From positions 682,001 to 746,000 of the forward strand of contig NZ_JACIBC010000002.1 in the NCBI RefSeq assembly GCF_014195095.1: a stretch of 64,000 bases of DNA, read 5' to 3'. This document shows, one piece after another, positions 43,303 to 52,695 of this stretch (the first letter of the stretch is position 1; every line of letters starts with the position of its first letter). Under the pieces are notes generated by a model that was given only the letters and a program-made list of their open reading frames with translations, was not told the origin of the DNA and made no database searches. The position numbers were made by a program, and so were the translations under genes. The DNA is from Rhizobium sp. BK602 (GTDB lineage Bacteria; Pseudomonadota; Alphaproteobacteria; Rhizobiales; Rhizobiaceae).

Positions 43303-44141
43303 GCCGAGGCCTCGTCGGCCTGTGCCGGAAAGGAAAGCCCGGACCAGGCGGGCAGCGCGAGCGAGACTTCCTCATCTGCAGCGAGGATCGGCGTGCCGGC
43401 CGCCATGGCTTCGCCTGCGCGATCGATGCGGACGATGGCAAGGCCGCTGGCGCCCTCGGTCGAGCCGAGCGTGCCGATCGGCTTGCCGCCTGCCGTCAGT
43501 TCAGTCCCGCTTGCGGGCAGGGCGCCGCCGCTGCCGCTGACGATGACGACCCGCCGGCGGGCGGTGCCGCGATGCTGCATGCGGGACACGACTTCCTGGC
43601 CGACATAGCAACCCTTGCGGAAGCCGAGGCCGCCGTTCAGATCCATCAGCACGTCATGTGGAAATGCGTCCTGCAAGGCGAAATCGCGGCCGGAGACGGC
43701 GATGCCGTTGACGATGCGCAATGCCTCGTAAAGCGCCTCGGCGTCGTCTCCGTGATGGCCGGGCGTGCGCGTCAAGGCGATGCCTGCCTTGGCGAAGCGG
43801 CTGTCCTTGCGGCCATCGGCTGCAGCCTCTCCCCAAGCGACGGTGACGCCTTCGGTGTCCTCGATCGCGAACTCGACCGGTGCGCGCAGGCGATACATGG
43901 TGAGACGCTTCAGCAGTCCGTCCCGCTGCGCGGCATCGGTTTCCAGGAGAAAGCCGGCTCCGTCCCGCCAGATCATGAAATCGAACAGGATCTTGCCCTG
44001 TGGTGTCAGCAGCGCGCCCGGCCGGGCTTCGTCCACGCCGAGCGAGGCAAGGTCGGTGGTGATGAGATTATGGAGGAAAGGCTCCGCCTCCGCGCCGGTG
44101 ACGCGTAGAAGGGAGCGGTCTTTCAGGAATACGGATGGCAT
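43299..44141 (-). CDS. ygfZ: Folate-binding protein YgfZ
   Basis: 280 aa, related to the aminomethyltransferase GcvT. The hallmark K176-G-C178-Y-V-G-Q-E is present, with the conserved cysteine. YgfZ uses tetrahydrofolate to support Fe-S enzymes such as MiaB and affects tRNA modification. It is the first gene of a translationally coupled set. The next upstream gene, an unknown exported protein, is divergent in role but on the same strand 73 nt away. Confidence 0.9.
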   Translation of the reverse strand: MPSVFLKDRSLLRVTGAEAEPFLHNLITTDLASLGVDEARPGALLTPQGKILFDFMIWRDGAGFLLETDAAQRDGLLKRLTMYRLRAPVEFAIEDTEGVTVAWGEAAADGRKDSRFAKAGIALTRTPGHHGDDAEALYEALRIVNGIAVSGRDFALQDAFPHDVLMDLNGGLGFRKGCYVGQEVVSRMQHRGTARRRVVIVSGSGGALPASGTELTAGGKPIGTLGSTEGASGLAIVRIDRAGEAMAAGTPILAADEEVSLALPAWSGLSFPAQADEASA

Positions 44142-44214
44142 GGTGGACCCGTCGATTTCGCCTATCGCTCAGAGGTAGGGCCTCCGCTTGCGAACCGCAA
44201 GTTTTTCGGCCGGC

Positions 44215-44982
44215 TCATTCCCCGGAGGTGAAGAATTTCCATTTGCCGTCCGGCGTGATGCCGACGCGATAGAAATTATAGCCGCCGAATTCCAGCATGT
44301 CGGAGAAATCGCCGGCGGTGACGATGCGCATCAGGTCGACCTTTTCCGGCGCGGTCAGGGTCTTGATGTCCTTCTCGGCGAAATAGGGCCAGACATACAT
44401 TTCGTCCGGCGTGCCCTGGCCGACATGGGCGCAGGCGCTCGACAGGATATCGAGAAGGATCGAGAGAATCTCGATGCCGTCGGAATCGCCCGAAAGGTCG
44501 TGCAGGGTCTTGATCGGATCTTCGCCAGGATCGTCCGCCGTCACCTGCGTCTGGTTGAGGCCGCCGCCGATATTCATGAGCGGGCGCAGGCGCTCGAGGT
44601 CACCGGAGGCGGCAGCCTCGACGATGGTCTCGCGCAGCTTGCGCACCGGCTCCGGCACCTTGCTGATGTCATAAATGATTTCCGCCGGCTTTCCCTTGTT
44701 CGAGGTATCGGCGGACGCGGCGCTGTTGCTCTCTCCCGTCTGGTTCTTGACCAGCGGATCGGGCATGGGCAGCGTCTTGGAAGGCGCTTCGAGCGCCTGC
44801 TCGATCGGCTTGTCCTGGCCCTGCTGGGTGGATTTGCCCGCGGCGCCCGATTGAGACGCGGAGGGGTTCATCAGGGAGAAGGCAAGTGCCGGCAGGGGCG
44901 AGGCCAAGCTGCCGACGAACATGGTCGCGGCGGCGAGGGAGGCAATGGAGCGTCGCAATTCATTGCCCGGCATGATGTGCAT
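44215..44982 (-). CDS. Exported protein of unknown function
   Basis: 255 aa. A long signal peptide (about residues 1-34, ending P-A-L-A) precedes a disordered, Q/S/P-rich stretch to about 95, then a folded domain: I-I-Y-D-I-S-K-V-P-E-P-V-R-K-L-R, helices, and a C-terminal Y-V-W-P-Y-F-A-E-K-D-I ... G-K-W-K-F-F-T-S-G-E. I do not recognise a named family. The C-terminal half may be an NTF2-like or enzyme-accessory fold. It follows the 85-aa gene by 15 nt and probably shares its transcript. Confidence 0.75.
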   Translation of the reverse strand: MHIMPGNELRRSIASLAAATMFVGSLASPLPALAFSLMNPSASQSGAAGKSTQQGQDKPIEQALEAPSKTLPMPDPLVKNQTGESNSAASADTSNKGKPAEIIYDISKVPEPVRKLRETIVEAAASGDLERLRPLMNIGGGLNQTQVTADDPGEDPIKTLHDLSGDSDGIEILSILLDILSSACAHVGQGTPDEMYVWPYFAEKDIKTLTAPEKVDLMRIVTAGDFSDMLEFGGYNFYRVGITPDGKWKFFTSGE

Positions 44983-44997
44983 AGGGATCTCTGGCTG

Positions 44998-45255
44998 TTA
45001 TTGCAGGGTGCGGTTCGGAGAGAACTCACCAGCAAGCATGCGTTCCCGGAGCGATTCGAGCAAGGCTTCCGCGCCCTGTTCTCCACGAATGCGGATGGTT
45101 TCGCGGATGGCGTGGGCGATGGCGGCGTCGGCGATGATCTCGGGCTCGATGCCATCGGCCATTCCGTCGGCCCAAGCTTCGTTCTGGTATTCCAGCGCTG
45201 CCTGCATCTTTTCATGGACGATCATGTCGTCGATTTCGTTCAGGCTGGCTTCCAT
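44998..45255 (-). CDS. Small acidic helical protein of unknown function
   Basis: 85 aa from ATG 45255, with GAGGA 8 nt upstream; an ATG at 45279 is the alternative. It is almost entirely helical and acidic (I-D-D-M-I-V-H-E-K-M-Q-A-A-L-E-Y-Q-N-E-A-W-A-D), with no membrane segment. The exported-protein gene follows after 15 nt. No family recognised. Confidence 0.7.
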   Translation of the reverse strand: MEASLNEIDDMIVHEKMQAALEYQNEAWADGMADGIEPEIIADAAIAHAIRETIRIRGEQGAEALLESLRERMLAGEFSPNRTLQ

Positions 45256-45359
45256 CGTTTCTTTCCTCGAGACATCCATGTCCTTACCACTTGCTTAACG
45301 ACTTTATCAGCCTTTTCCTAAAACGACACGGCTCGCTATGAAAAGGGGTTAATAAATCG

Positions 45360-45797
45360 TCAATTTCCAAAGCGAGCGGTTATTTCTGTAGCAAGTGTTG
45401 CACCTTCGTTACGGTAGCGCTCCTCGGCGACCACCGCCTGCGGCGTGCAATTCGTGTAAACCGAAGCAAAGGAACGATACCCACGGTTGAATGCCGCGGT
45501 CAGCCGCTCCCGCCGTTTCGGCTCGTTCTTCGTTTCCGTATCCAGCAATTGCTGCATTCCGGTTCGCCAGCCATCCTCGGCCTTCGGGTTACAGAGATTG
45601 CGCAGATAGTTGATGGAACCGAGAATTTCGGCGAGCCGCGAAAGCTGCTCGTCATAGGGCGTCGGCCGTTCGGCCTCGCCATCATTGCCGGGCGCCTGCA
45701 CGGTCGGAACAGTCGCCGTCGGCTGCGCAAAGGCCGGAACTGCGGCCACAAGCGCGGCGCAGATCAGCAGCGGATCGATGAGGCGACGATGAATCAT
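45360..45797 (-). CDS. TIGR02301 family exported protein
   Basis: About 145 aa. A signal peptide (M-I-H-R-R-L-I-D-P-L-L-I-C-A-A-L-V-A-A-V-P-A-F-A) is followed by a short linker and a conserved helical domain: L-S-R-L-A-E-I-L-G-S-I-N-Y-L-R-N-L-C, W-R, R-R-E-R-L-T-A-A-F-N-R-G-Y-R-S-F, and a second cysteine in T-N-C-T-P-Q-A. This pattern is the rhizobial TIGR02301 family, periplasmic and of unknown role. ATG 45821 is an alternative start. Confidence 0.82.
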   Translation of the reverse strand: MIHRRLIDPLLICAALVAAVPAFAQPTATVPTVQAPGNDGEAERPTPYDEQLSRLAEILGSINYLRNLCNPKAEDGWRTGMQQLLDTETKNEPKRRERLTAAFNRGYRSFASVYTNCTPQAVVAEERYRNEGATLATEITARFGN

Positions 45798-45900
45798 GTG
45801 CCCAGTTGATACGGCAAGCATGACGGGAACAAGGCGAAAGGCTCGCTTTCCACGCTGTTATTGTTAAGCATCGTTAACGCGAGAAGGGATATGCGCCGGA

Positions 45901-46320
45901 TCAGCCGCGGGCGGCGGCGAGCCGCTCGACGCATTCGAGGACGCTTGCCGGCACGGGCAGGGTGCGTACCTCCTCGAGCGTATACCAGCCGATCGCCGCC
46001 GCATCGTCGGCTGCCTCGGCGGTTGCATCCCGGTCGGCATCGACCAGAAATACCGAGAGGAGGAAATGGCTGGTGAGCTTCCCGTCTGCTGCATGGCTGC
46101 GAAGGTCGTAAGTCTCGAAAAGACGCGGGTTGCGAGCAATAATTCCTGTCTCTTCCCTGAATTCCCGCAGGGCCGCCTCGGCCGGCGGTTCGCCTTCTTC
46201 GGCCCGTCCGCCGGGAAAGGCATACATGTCGGCGGATGGCGGATTGCGGCGCAGTACCAGCAGGAAGCGGCCGTCTCGTTCAAGGATGGCGGAAGAGGCG
46301 GGGCGAGGAGGCGGGGTCAT
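45901..46320 (-). CDS. Nudix hydrolase
   Basis: 139 aa. The Nudix box runs [14 protein letters not shown], then [10 protein letters not shown], matching G-x5-E-x7-R-E-U-x-E-E-x-G-U. It hydrolyses a nucleoside diphosphate linked to another group; the family includes MutT-type and NADH or ADP-ribose enzymes, and the substrate is not visible. It lies alone, facing YnfA's upstream region. Confidence 0.88.
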   Translation of the reverse strand: MTPPPRPASSAILERDGRFLLVLRRNPPSADMYAFPGGRAEEGEPPAEAALREFREETGIIARNPRLFETYDLRSHAADGKLTSHFLLSVFLVDADRDATAEAADDAAAIGWYTLEEVRTLPVPASVLECVERLAAARG

Positions 46321-46464
46321 GGGATTTCGGAGTCCGTCAAAAATGTCGCGCGGCGATGGGAGCTTTCCATCCCCAGGATAAGGCTCTTGTTGCGCGGGAT
46401 GAAAGCCTTTTTACTCGCCGGCGACAACCGCGATTCGAAAGCGTCGCCTGAGCGGCCGGATATC

Positions 46465-46788
46465 ATGATCACCTATGGACTGTATGCCCTGGCCGCCCTG
46501 GCTGAAATCGGCGGCTGCTTCGCCTTCTGGGCATGGCTGCGGCTGGGAAAGCCGATCTGGTGGCTAGCGCCCGGCCTCGTGTCGCTGGCGCTCTTTGCCT
46601 GGCTGCTGGCCCTGGTGCCGAGCGAGGCTGCCGGGCGCACCTTCGCCGCCTATGGCGGCGTCTATATCGTCGCCTCGATTCTCTGGCTCTGGCTGGTCGA
46701 GGGGCGGCTGCCGGATCGATGGGATATGTCCGGCGCGATGGTCTGCCTGGCGGGGGCTGCGGTCATCCTCTTCGGCCCGCGCGGTTGA
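46465..46788 (+). CDS. YnfA/UPF0060 small membrane protein
   Basis: 107 aa with four hydrophobic helices, starting [20 protein letters not shown]. The conserved [14 protein letters not shown] and [16 protein letters not shown] patterns define the family, which resembles SMR drug exporters and is suspected to pump small compounds. An open frame to 46066 extends upstream without coding character, so ATG 46465 is chosen. Confidence 0.88.
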   Translation: MITYGLYALAALAEIGGCFAFWAWLRLGKPIWWLAPGLVSLALFAWLLALVPSEAAGRTFAAYGGVYIVASILWLWLVEGRLPDRWDMSGAMVCLAGAAVILFGPRG

Positions 46789-46831
46789 GCTTCTCCTTGA
46801 CCCCGGGCGTCCGGGGTGCAAAACAAGCCGC

Positions 46832-47596
46832 ATGTGCGGACGCTATGCTTTGACATCGACGGCGGACTATGTGGGCGAGGCGCTGGGCGTCCTGATGAGC
46901 GAGGGCTTCCCCGCGCGCTACAATATCGCGCCGACACAGCCGATCCTGGTCGTGGTGGCCGGCGACCGGCAGGATCGTGGCAGCAATCTGCCCGATCGCC
47001 GCGCGCTGCTGGTGCGCTGGGGCTTCACGCCGGCCTGGGTGAAGGACCCCAAGGACTTTCCCCTCTTGATCAATGCGCGCTCCGAAACCGCCATCGGCAA
47101 AGCCTCGTTTCGCGCCGCCATGCGGCACCGGCGCATCCTGATCCCCGCTTCGGGCTTCTACGAATGGCATCGTCCGCCGAAGGAGAGCGGTGAGAAGTCG
47201 CAGGCCTATTGGATTCGCCCGCGCAACGGCGGCGTCATCGCCTTTGCCGGACTGATGGAGACATGGTCGTCGGCCGATGGTTCCGAGGTCGATACCGGTG
47301 CGATCCTGACGACGGCCGCCAACAGGGCGATACGTCATATCCATGACCGTATGCCCGTCGTCATCAAGCCGGAGGATTTTACCCGCTGGCTGGATTGCAA
47401 GACGCAGGAACCGCGCGAGGTTCTCGATCTGATGGCGCCGGTTCAAGAGGATTTCTTCGAGGCGATCCCCGTTTCGGATCGCGTCAACAAGGTCGCCAAT
47501 ATGGGGCCCGACCTGCAGGAACCGGTGGAGATCGAAACACCGGTCAAGCCGTCGAAGAAGCCGGATACCGACAATGGCCAGCTAAGCCTCCTCTAA
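46832..47596 (+). CDS. SOS response-associated peptidase (SRAP, YedK/HMCES family)
   Basis: 254 aa starting MCGRYALT; the catalytic cysteine C2 becomes the N-terminus after methionine removal. Other conserved parts are A-R-Y-N-I-A-P-T-Q, R-R-I-L-I-P-A-S-G-F-Y-E-W and H-D-R-M-P-V-V-I. SRAP proteins form a stable cross-link to abasic sites in single-stranded DNA. LexA boxes were not seen upstream. It starts 43 nt after YnfA. Confidence 0.92.
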   Translation: MCGRYALTSTADYVGEALGVLMSEGFPARYNIAPTQPILVVVAGDRQDRGSNLPDRRALLVRWGFTPAWVKDPKDFPLLINARSETAIGKASFRAAMRHRRILIPASGFYEWHRPPKESGEKSQAYWIRPRNGGVIAFAGLMETWSSADGSEVDTGAILTTAANRAIRHIHDRMPVVIKPEDFTRWLDCKTQEPREVLDLMAPVQEDFFEAIPVSDRVNKVANMGPDLQEPVEIETPVKPSKKPDTDNGQLSLL

Positions 47597-47685
47597 GAGG
47601 ATGGATTTCAGCGGCTTGTCTCAAGATTGGCCGCGCTGTGGGCCGCCGGCACAAGGCGGCGTCGCCGTTGCGCAGCCGGACGGCG

Positions 47686-47829
47686 TCAGGCGATCTTTTT
47701 CTTCAGCGGCGGCTTGGCCTTCAGCATCAGATGCGCTGCCAGCACGGCCTTCAGGCCGAGCGGACGATAAAGCATGCTGGGATCGATCTTTGCCTGCGGT
47801 TGTGCCGCTTCGTTTTTCTTGGTGGTCAT
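47686..47829 (-). CDS. 47-aa basic small protein
   Basis: ATG at 47829, TGA at 47686-47688, with GGAG 7 nt upstream. The product (MTTKKNEAAQPQAKIDPSML, then Y-R-P-L-G-L-K-A-V-L-A-A-H-L-M-L-K-A-K-P-P-L-K-K-K-I-A) is lysine-rich and has an amphipathic helix. No family recognised. The strong ribosome site and clean composition support a real gene. Confidence 0.6.
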   Translation of the reverse strand: MTTKKNEAAQPQAKIDPSMLYRPLGLKAVLAAHLMLKAKPPLKKKIA

Positions 47830-48109
47830 GGGGTTACTCCTCACCGTATTCCCGTATGGATTTGCCGATTCACGACATGTCGCTAATTTGTCGTAAATCT
47901 TGACAAATCAAAGGCATTTGCCGATCAGCTTTTGTAAACACCGACCATAATTCGCGAGCCGAGCGCGAAAATGCGACGGATGAATTATCCATTATAGATA
48001 ATAATTTCTTTATTAATGGTTGCAAAAGAGGCGGCAGAGCGGCCGCGAATGCGGCTGCCGAGCCGGTGGAGAGACGGCTGCTGGATGGTCTGGATCGCTT
48101 GGGTTCTCG

Positions 48110-48970
48110 CTAGATATGCCGGCCGATATCGTCGTTGGAATCGTCGACATCCGGGTCGGCGGGGCCGTTGATGACGAAGGTGCCGTATTTGCGCGCCCAG
48201 GAGCGGGCGCCAAGCGGCAGCGACAGCAGGTAGACGATCACGGTTACCACCATGACATGCCAAGTGTAGCTCATCAGCAGCGCCACATAGACGACGAGCG
48301 CCAGCATGATCGGCAATACGAGATCGCGGCGAATGCCGTTGCCTCCCGTCTTGCCGGACCAGACAGGCAGGCGGCTGACCAGCAGAAAGCCGATGAGCAC
48401 GGTATAGGCGGCACCCCAATAAGCGAAAGTCCGGCTGGGCTCTACGCCCAGAAAGCCGAGATAGACCGGCAGCAGCACCAGCATGGCGCCGGCTGGCGCC
48501 GGCACGCCGACGAAATATTCCGACTGCCAGGACGCCTTGTGCTCGCGTTCCTCCATGACATTGAAGCGCGCAAGCCTGAGGCCGAGGGCAATGGTGTAGA
48601 TCAGGGCTGCGATCCAGCCGAGCGAGCGGGCCTGATCTAGGAGGAAGACATAGACGACAAGCGCCGGCGCGACGCCGAAGTTGACGATGTCGGCAAGCGA
48701 ATCCATCTGCGCGCCGAATTTGGACGTGGCCTTCATCAGCCGCGCCACGCGTCCGTCGACGCCGTCGAGGAAGGCGGCAACCAGCACGGCGACGACAGCG
48801 AGTTCATAGCGGTTTTCGAAAGCGAGACGGATGCCGGTCAGGCCCGCGCAGATCGCCAGGACGGTGATCATGTTCGGTACCATCAGCCGCAACGGAATCT
48901 CCCGGAGGCGCGGCCCGCGCGCCTCGTCATTGGGACCATTCGGCTCGAAGGGTGGAAAGGGCGTCTTCAT
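48110..48970 (-). CDS. pssA: CDP-diacylglycerol-serine O-phosphatidyltransferase
   Basis: 286 aa, inner membrane, about eight hydrophobic helices. The CDP-alcohol phosphotransferase motif D-G-x2-A-R-x8-G-x3-D-x3-D is seen in D-G-R-V-A-R-L-M-K-A-T-S-K-F-G-A-Q-M-D-S. It makes phosphatidylserine, which Psd, encoded 20 nt upstream, decarboxylates to phosphatidylethanolamine. The two form an operon. Confidence 0.94.
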   Translation of the reverse strand: MKTPFPPFEPNGPNDEARGPRLREIPLRLMVPNMITVLAICAGLTGIRLAFENRYELAVVAVLVAAFLDGVDGRVARLMKATSKFGAQMDSLADIVNFGVAPALVVYVFLLDQARSLGWIAALIYTIALGLRLARFNVMEEREHKASWQSEYFVGVPAPAGAMLVLLPVYLGFLGVEPSRTFAYWGAAYTVLIGFLLVSRLPVWSGKTGGNGIRRDLVLPIMLALVVYVALLMSYTWHVMVVTVIVYLLSLPLGARSWARKYGTFVINGPADPDVDDSNDDIGRHI

Positions 48971-48990
48971 CCTGCTCGTTTCCTTGGGGT

Positions 48991-49689
48991 TCAGCTGCGG
49001 CGGCTAAGGGTCGGGCCCTTCGGCGAGCCGAATTCGGCGATCACGGTCTCGCCGGCGATGGCCCGCTGGCCGACCGCAACACGCGCGACCGCGCCCTGAG
49101 GCAGGAAGACGTCGACGCGCGAGCCGAAGCGGATCAGGCCGAAACGCTCGCCGGCATCGAGCGGCTCGCCGTCATGGACGAAGCACAGGATGCGGCGGGC
49201 AACGAGGCCGGCGATCTGCACGACGCCGATTTCGCCGTGCTTGGTCTCGATGGTGAGGCCGTTGCGTTCGTTCTGCTCGCTCGCTTTGTCCAGTTCGGCA
49301 TTGAGGAAGCTGCCCTGACGATAGGCGATCGTGGTGATGCGTCCGCGCATCGGCGCGCGGTTCACGTGGCAATCGAAGACATTCATGAAGATCGAGATGC
49401 GCAGCATCGGCTCGCTGCCGAGATCGAGCTCGGCCGGCGGCGTCACCATCTGCACGCCGGAAACCTTGCCGTCGGCGGGCGATATGGCGAGATCGTCGTC
49501 CTGCGGCGTCATCCGTTCGGGATCGCGGAAGAAGTAGGCGCACCAGAGCGTAAGGATGAGGCCGATCCAGAAGAGCGGCTTGAAGATCCAGCCGAGAACC
49601 AGCGATGCAACAAAGAAACCTGCGACGAAAGGATAGCCTTCCTTGTGCACGGGGACGATTACGTTGCGTACGCTGTTCAACAAGCTCAT
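48991..49689 (-). CDS. psd: Phosphatidylserine decarboxylase proenzyme
   Basis: 232 aa, the short bacterial form. Two hydrophobic segments (about 20-50) anchor it. Self-cleavage is expected at G189-S190 ([10 protein letters not shown]), generating the pyruvoyl cofactor from S190. It turns phosphatidylserine into phosphatidylethanolamine and is followed by pssA 20 nt later, an unusual but standard rhizobial order (psd first). Confidence 0.93.
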   Translation of the reverse strand: MSLLNSVRNVIVPVHKEGYPFVAGFFVASLVLGWIFKPLFWIGLILTLWCAYFFRDPERMTPQDDDLAISPADGKVSGVQMVTPPAELDLGSEPMLRISIFMNVFDCHVNRAPMRGRITTIAYRQGSFLNAELDKASEQNERNGLTIETKHGEIGVVQIAGLVARRILCFVHDGEPLDAGERFGLIRFGSRVDVFLPQGAVARVAVGQRAIAGETVIAEFGSPKGPTLSRRS

Positions 49690-49835
49690 CGATGGCGGCT
49701 CCTGTGATTGCCAGTGGACGGTGACTACAGGCAAAAGCCGTCATGAGCAATGGTTTCGCGCATTCGCCCCCAGGCGAAACCCACCGGCAGGAGGCTGCCG
49801 GACGGGATTCCGGCAGCCGATCGATCCTATTCGGC

Positions 49836-50534
49836 TCAGAGGCCGAGTGCGGCACGCAGCTCTTGCCGAGCGGCTTCATATTCGGCCTTGTAATCCTCAT
49901 GCGTCGTGATGGTCTGCGCGATGACCGTGCCGGCAATGCGGCCGGTCTCGATATCGGAAGCGTAGTGAATGCCGCCGACGAGGCGGTTGTGACCATATTC
50001 CCAGGCGCGGGCCATGATGGCGGCCTTCTTTTCCGGCACCATGTTGGACAGCACGATGCCCATCAGCGTTCCGAGCGTCGTGTGGCCGGACGGATAGGAG
50101 CCGGATTTCGACAGTGGCACGATGGGCTTGACGAGATCGCTGTAGAGATGCGGACGCGGGCGCTTCCAGACATCCTTGGCCGGATCGACCACGGCGCCTT
50201 CGGTCTCGACGATGCGATCGAAGAAGGCCGAGAATTTCGGCAGGTTTTCCTTGGTGAACTTCGGATTGTCGATGACGTCGGAGAAGCGCCAGACGTTTTC
50301 CTCGGCATCGGCGACGGCGCGGGCGGCCATCTCCGGGGTGCGGGTCACCTGGATGGTGAGGATTTCCGCCAGTTCGGCCTTCGTCCGGGCGGAATCGTTG
50401 GCGGGTGGCGGGGGCAGGAGGTCGAGGAGATTGATTTCCTTGGCGTCGGTAAACGGCTGGGCATCGCCGGCGAGAGCCGGCGCGGCAAAGCCGATGGCAA
50501 GGGCGAGCGTGAGGGTTCGGGCGAGATTGCGCAT
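49836..50534 (-). CDS. Class A acid phosphatase (PAP2 superfamily)
   Basis: 232 aa with a signal peptide (cleaved near residue 22, A-L-A). The three-part phosphatase motif is K-D-V-W-K-R-P-R-P, Y-P-S-G-H-T-T and N-R-L-V-G-G-I-H-Y-A-S-D, so it is catalytically complete. Non-specific periplasmic phosphatases of this class release phosphate from many organic esters. It sits alone between psd and the ABC exporter. Confidence 0.9.
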   Translation of the reverse strand: MRNLARTLTLALAIGFAAPALAGDAQPFTDAKEINLLDLLPPPPANDSARTKAELAEILTIQVTRTPEMAARAVADAEENVWRFSDVIDNPKFTKENLPKFSAFFDRIVETEGAVVDPAKDVWKRPRPHLYSDLVKPIVPLSKSGSYPSGHTTLGTLMGIVLSNMVPEKKAAIMARAWEYGHNRLVGGIHYASDIETGRIAGTVIAQTITTHEDYKAEYEAARQELRAALGL

Positions 50535-50609
50535 TCGGGGGGGCCTCTTCGAATGAGTGACCGCTCTCGCTACCAAGCGGATATCTCAGTCTCGTGACAT
50601 CAGCCCGTT

Positions 50610-52496
50610 TCAGCGCGCCGGCGCCAGCCGGTTGACCACGCCGAGGTCGTCGTTTTCGCGTACCTGCTTCAGATGTTCTTCCGCCTGCGTCGCTTCGCGC
50701 TGGCGGTTCCACATGGAGGCATAGAGCCCGTTCTGTTCCAGAAGGGCGGCATGCGTGCCGCGTTCGGCGATCTCGCCGCTTTTCAGCACGATGATTTCGT
50801 CGGCGCCGATGACGGTGGAGAGCCGGTGGGCGATGACCAGCGTCGTGCGGTTCTCGGAAACGACGTCCAGCGCCGTCTGGATTTCCCGCTCGGTTGTCGT
50901 GTCGAGCGCCGAGGTCGCCTCGTCGAGGATGAGCACCGGCGGCGCCTTGAGGATGGTGCGGGCGATGGCGACGCGCTGCTTTTCGCCGCCGGAGAGTTTC
51001 AATCCACGCTCGCCGACCTTGGTGTCGAAACCTTCGGGCAGCTGGCGGATGAAGTCGCCGATCTGCGCGATTTCCGCCGCCGCCGTCACCTCGGCGTCGC
51101 TGGCGCCCGGCCGGCCATAGCGGATGTTGTAGGCGACGGTATCGTTGAAGAGAACCGTATCCTGCGGCACCATGCCGATCACCTTGCGCAGGCTCTTCTG
51201 GGTCACGCCGCGCACGTCCTGGCCGTCGATGCTGATCGTCCCGCTTTGCACGTCGTAGAAGCGGTAGAGCAGCCGCGACAGGGTCGATTTACCGGCGCCC
51301 GACGGCCCGACGACGGCGACTGTCTTGCCGGCCGGCACCTCGAAGGAAATTCCCTTGAGGATCGGGCGGGCGGCGTCATAGGCGAAATGCACGTCCTTGA
51401 AGGCGATGGCGCCCTGGCCGATCACCAATTCCCTGGCATCGGGGGCATCCGTCACTTCCGGCTTAACCTCCAGCAGGTCGAACATCTCCTCGATGTCGGT
51501 CAGTCCCTGGCGGATTTCGCGATAGACGAAGCCGATGAAATTCAGTGGCACCGACAGCTGCAACAGCATGGCATTGATGAAGACGAAATCGCCGACCGTC
51601 TGATGGCCGTTGAGAACGGACCAGCCGGAAACCACCATCATGACCGTGGTGCCGAGACCGAAGATCACCCCCTGGCCGAAGTTCAGCCAGCCGAGCGACG
51701 TCCAGACGCCGGTCGCCGCCTTTTCGTATCGCGCCATCGACTGGTCGAAGCGCTTGGCCTCCATCTCCTCATTGCCGAAATACTTGACCGTCTCGAAGTT
51801 CAGGAGCGAGTCGATCGCCTTGGTGTTGGCGTCGGTATCGCTCTGGTTCATCGTGCGGCGAATGGAGATGCGCCAGTCGCTCGCCTTCACGGTGAACCAG
51901 ATATAGAGCCAGACGGTGACGGCGGTGATGGCGAGATAGGAAAAGCCGTAGCCGCGCCAGAAGATGATGGCGGTCAAAAGGAATTCGATGAAGGTCGGAA
52001 CGGTGTTTAGGATGGTGAAGCGGACGATCGTCTCAATGCCCTTCGTGCCGCGCTCGATGATGCGCGACAGGCCGCCGGTCTTACGCTCGAGATGGAAGCG
52101 CAGCGACAGCTCGTGCATATGGACGAAGGTCTTGTAGGCAAGCTGGCGCACGGCATATTGCCCGACACTGGCAAAGAGCGAATCCCGCAGCTGGTTGAGG
52201 CCGAGCTGGATCAGACGGGTGACGTTCGTGGCAATGATCAGCGCGATGGCGCCGATCATGAAGGCGGGCAGGATGCCCTGCATGTCGAGCTTGCCGTTCA
52301 GCGCATCGACCGACCATTTGAAGAAATAGGGAACCAGCAGCAGGAAGAATTTCGAGATCAGCAGGAAGACCGTTGCCCAGACCACCCGCATTTTCAGGTC
52401 CATGCGCCCGGCCGGCCACATATAAGGCCAGAGATTGACGAGCGTATTCAATGGATTGCTGGAATCCGCCGATATGGTCTTCTTGCGGTCTGCCAT
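50610..52496 (-). CDS. ABC exporter, fused membrane and ATPase domains (Atm1/HMT-like)
   Basis: 628 aa. Six membrane helices (about 25-330) precede the nucleotide-binding domain: Walker A G-P-S-G-A-G-K-S-T, signature L-S-G-G-E-K-Q-R, Walker B V-L-I-L-D-E-A-T-S-A-L-D. It is a half-transporter that works as a dimer. Overall sequence is closest to the Atm1 group, which exports glutathione-linked metals or thiol compounds and in rhizobia affects metal tolerance. Substrate unproven. ATG 52496 gives MADRKKTISADSS. Confidence 0.9.
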   Translation of the reverse strand: MADRKKTISADSSNPLNTLVNLWPYMWPAGRMDLKMRVVWATVFLLISKFFLLLVPYFFKWSVDALNGKLDMQGILPAFMIGAIALIIATNVTRLIQLGLNQLRDSLFASVGQYAVRQLAYKTFVHMHELSLRFHLERKTGGLSRIIERGTKGIETIVRFTILNTVPTFIEFLLTAIIFWRGYGFSYLAITAVTVWLYIWFTVKASDWRISIRRTMNQSDTDANTKAIDSLLNFETVKYFGNEEMEAKRFDQSMARYEKAATGVWTSLGWLNFGQGVIFGLGTTVMMVVSGWSVLNGHQTVGDFVFINAMLLQLSVPLNFIGFVYREIRQGLTDIEEMFDLLEVKPEVTDAPDARELVIGQGAIAFKDVHFAYDAARPILKGISFEVPAGKTVAVVGPSGAGKSTLSRLLYRFYDVQSGTISIDGQDVRGVTQKSLRKVIGMVPQDTVLFNDTVAYNIRYGRPGASDAEVTAAAEIAQIGDFIRQLPEGFDTKVGERGLKLSGGEKQRVAIARTILKAPPVLILDEATSALDTTTEREIQTALDVVSENRTTLVIAHRLSTVIGADEIIVLKSGEIAERGTHAALLEQNGLYASMWNRQREATQAEEHLKQVRENDDLGVVNRLAPAR

Positions 52497-52695
52497 GTCC
52501 GTCTCCGGCGAATGTTTGCAGCGGCCCGGCAATGGCGTGTCGTCGCGCAGCCTGGCTGAAAAGGCTCCGTCGGATCGGGATCGGAGCGATGAGGGTTGGC
52601 GGCACGCTTATAACATTTTCACGCCGGATAAAAGCAGCGGCCGGGCGTTGATCGCGCCCGGCCGCTGCTTCTCGTCATAGTGTAGGGCAGGTGTC

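Noticed and set aside
45864..45877. TTAA-N6-TTAA resembling a CtrA site
   Set aside because: CtrA sites have a 7-nt spacer; here it is 6, and the position suits no clear promoter.
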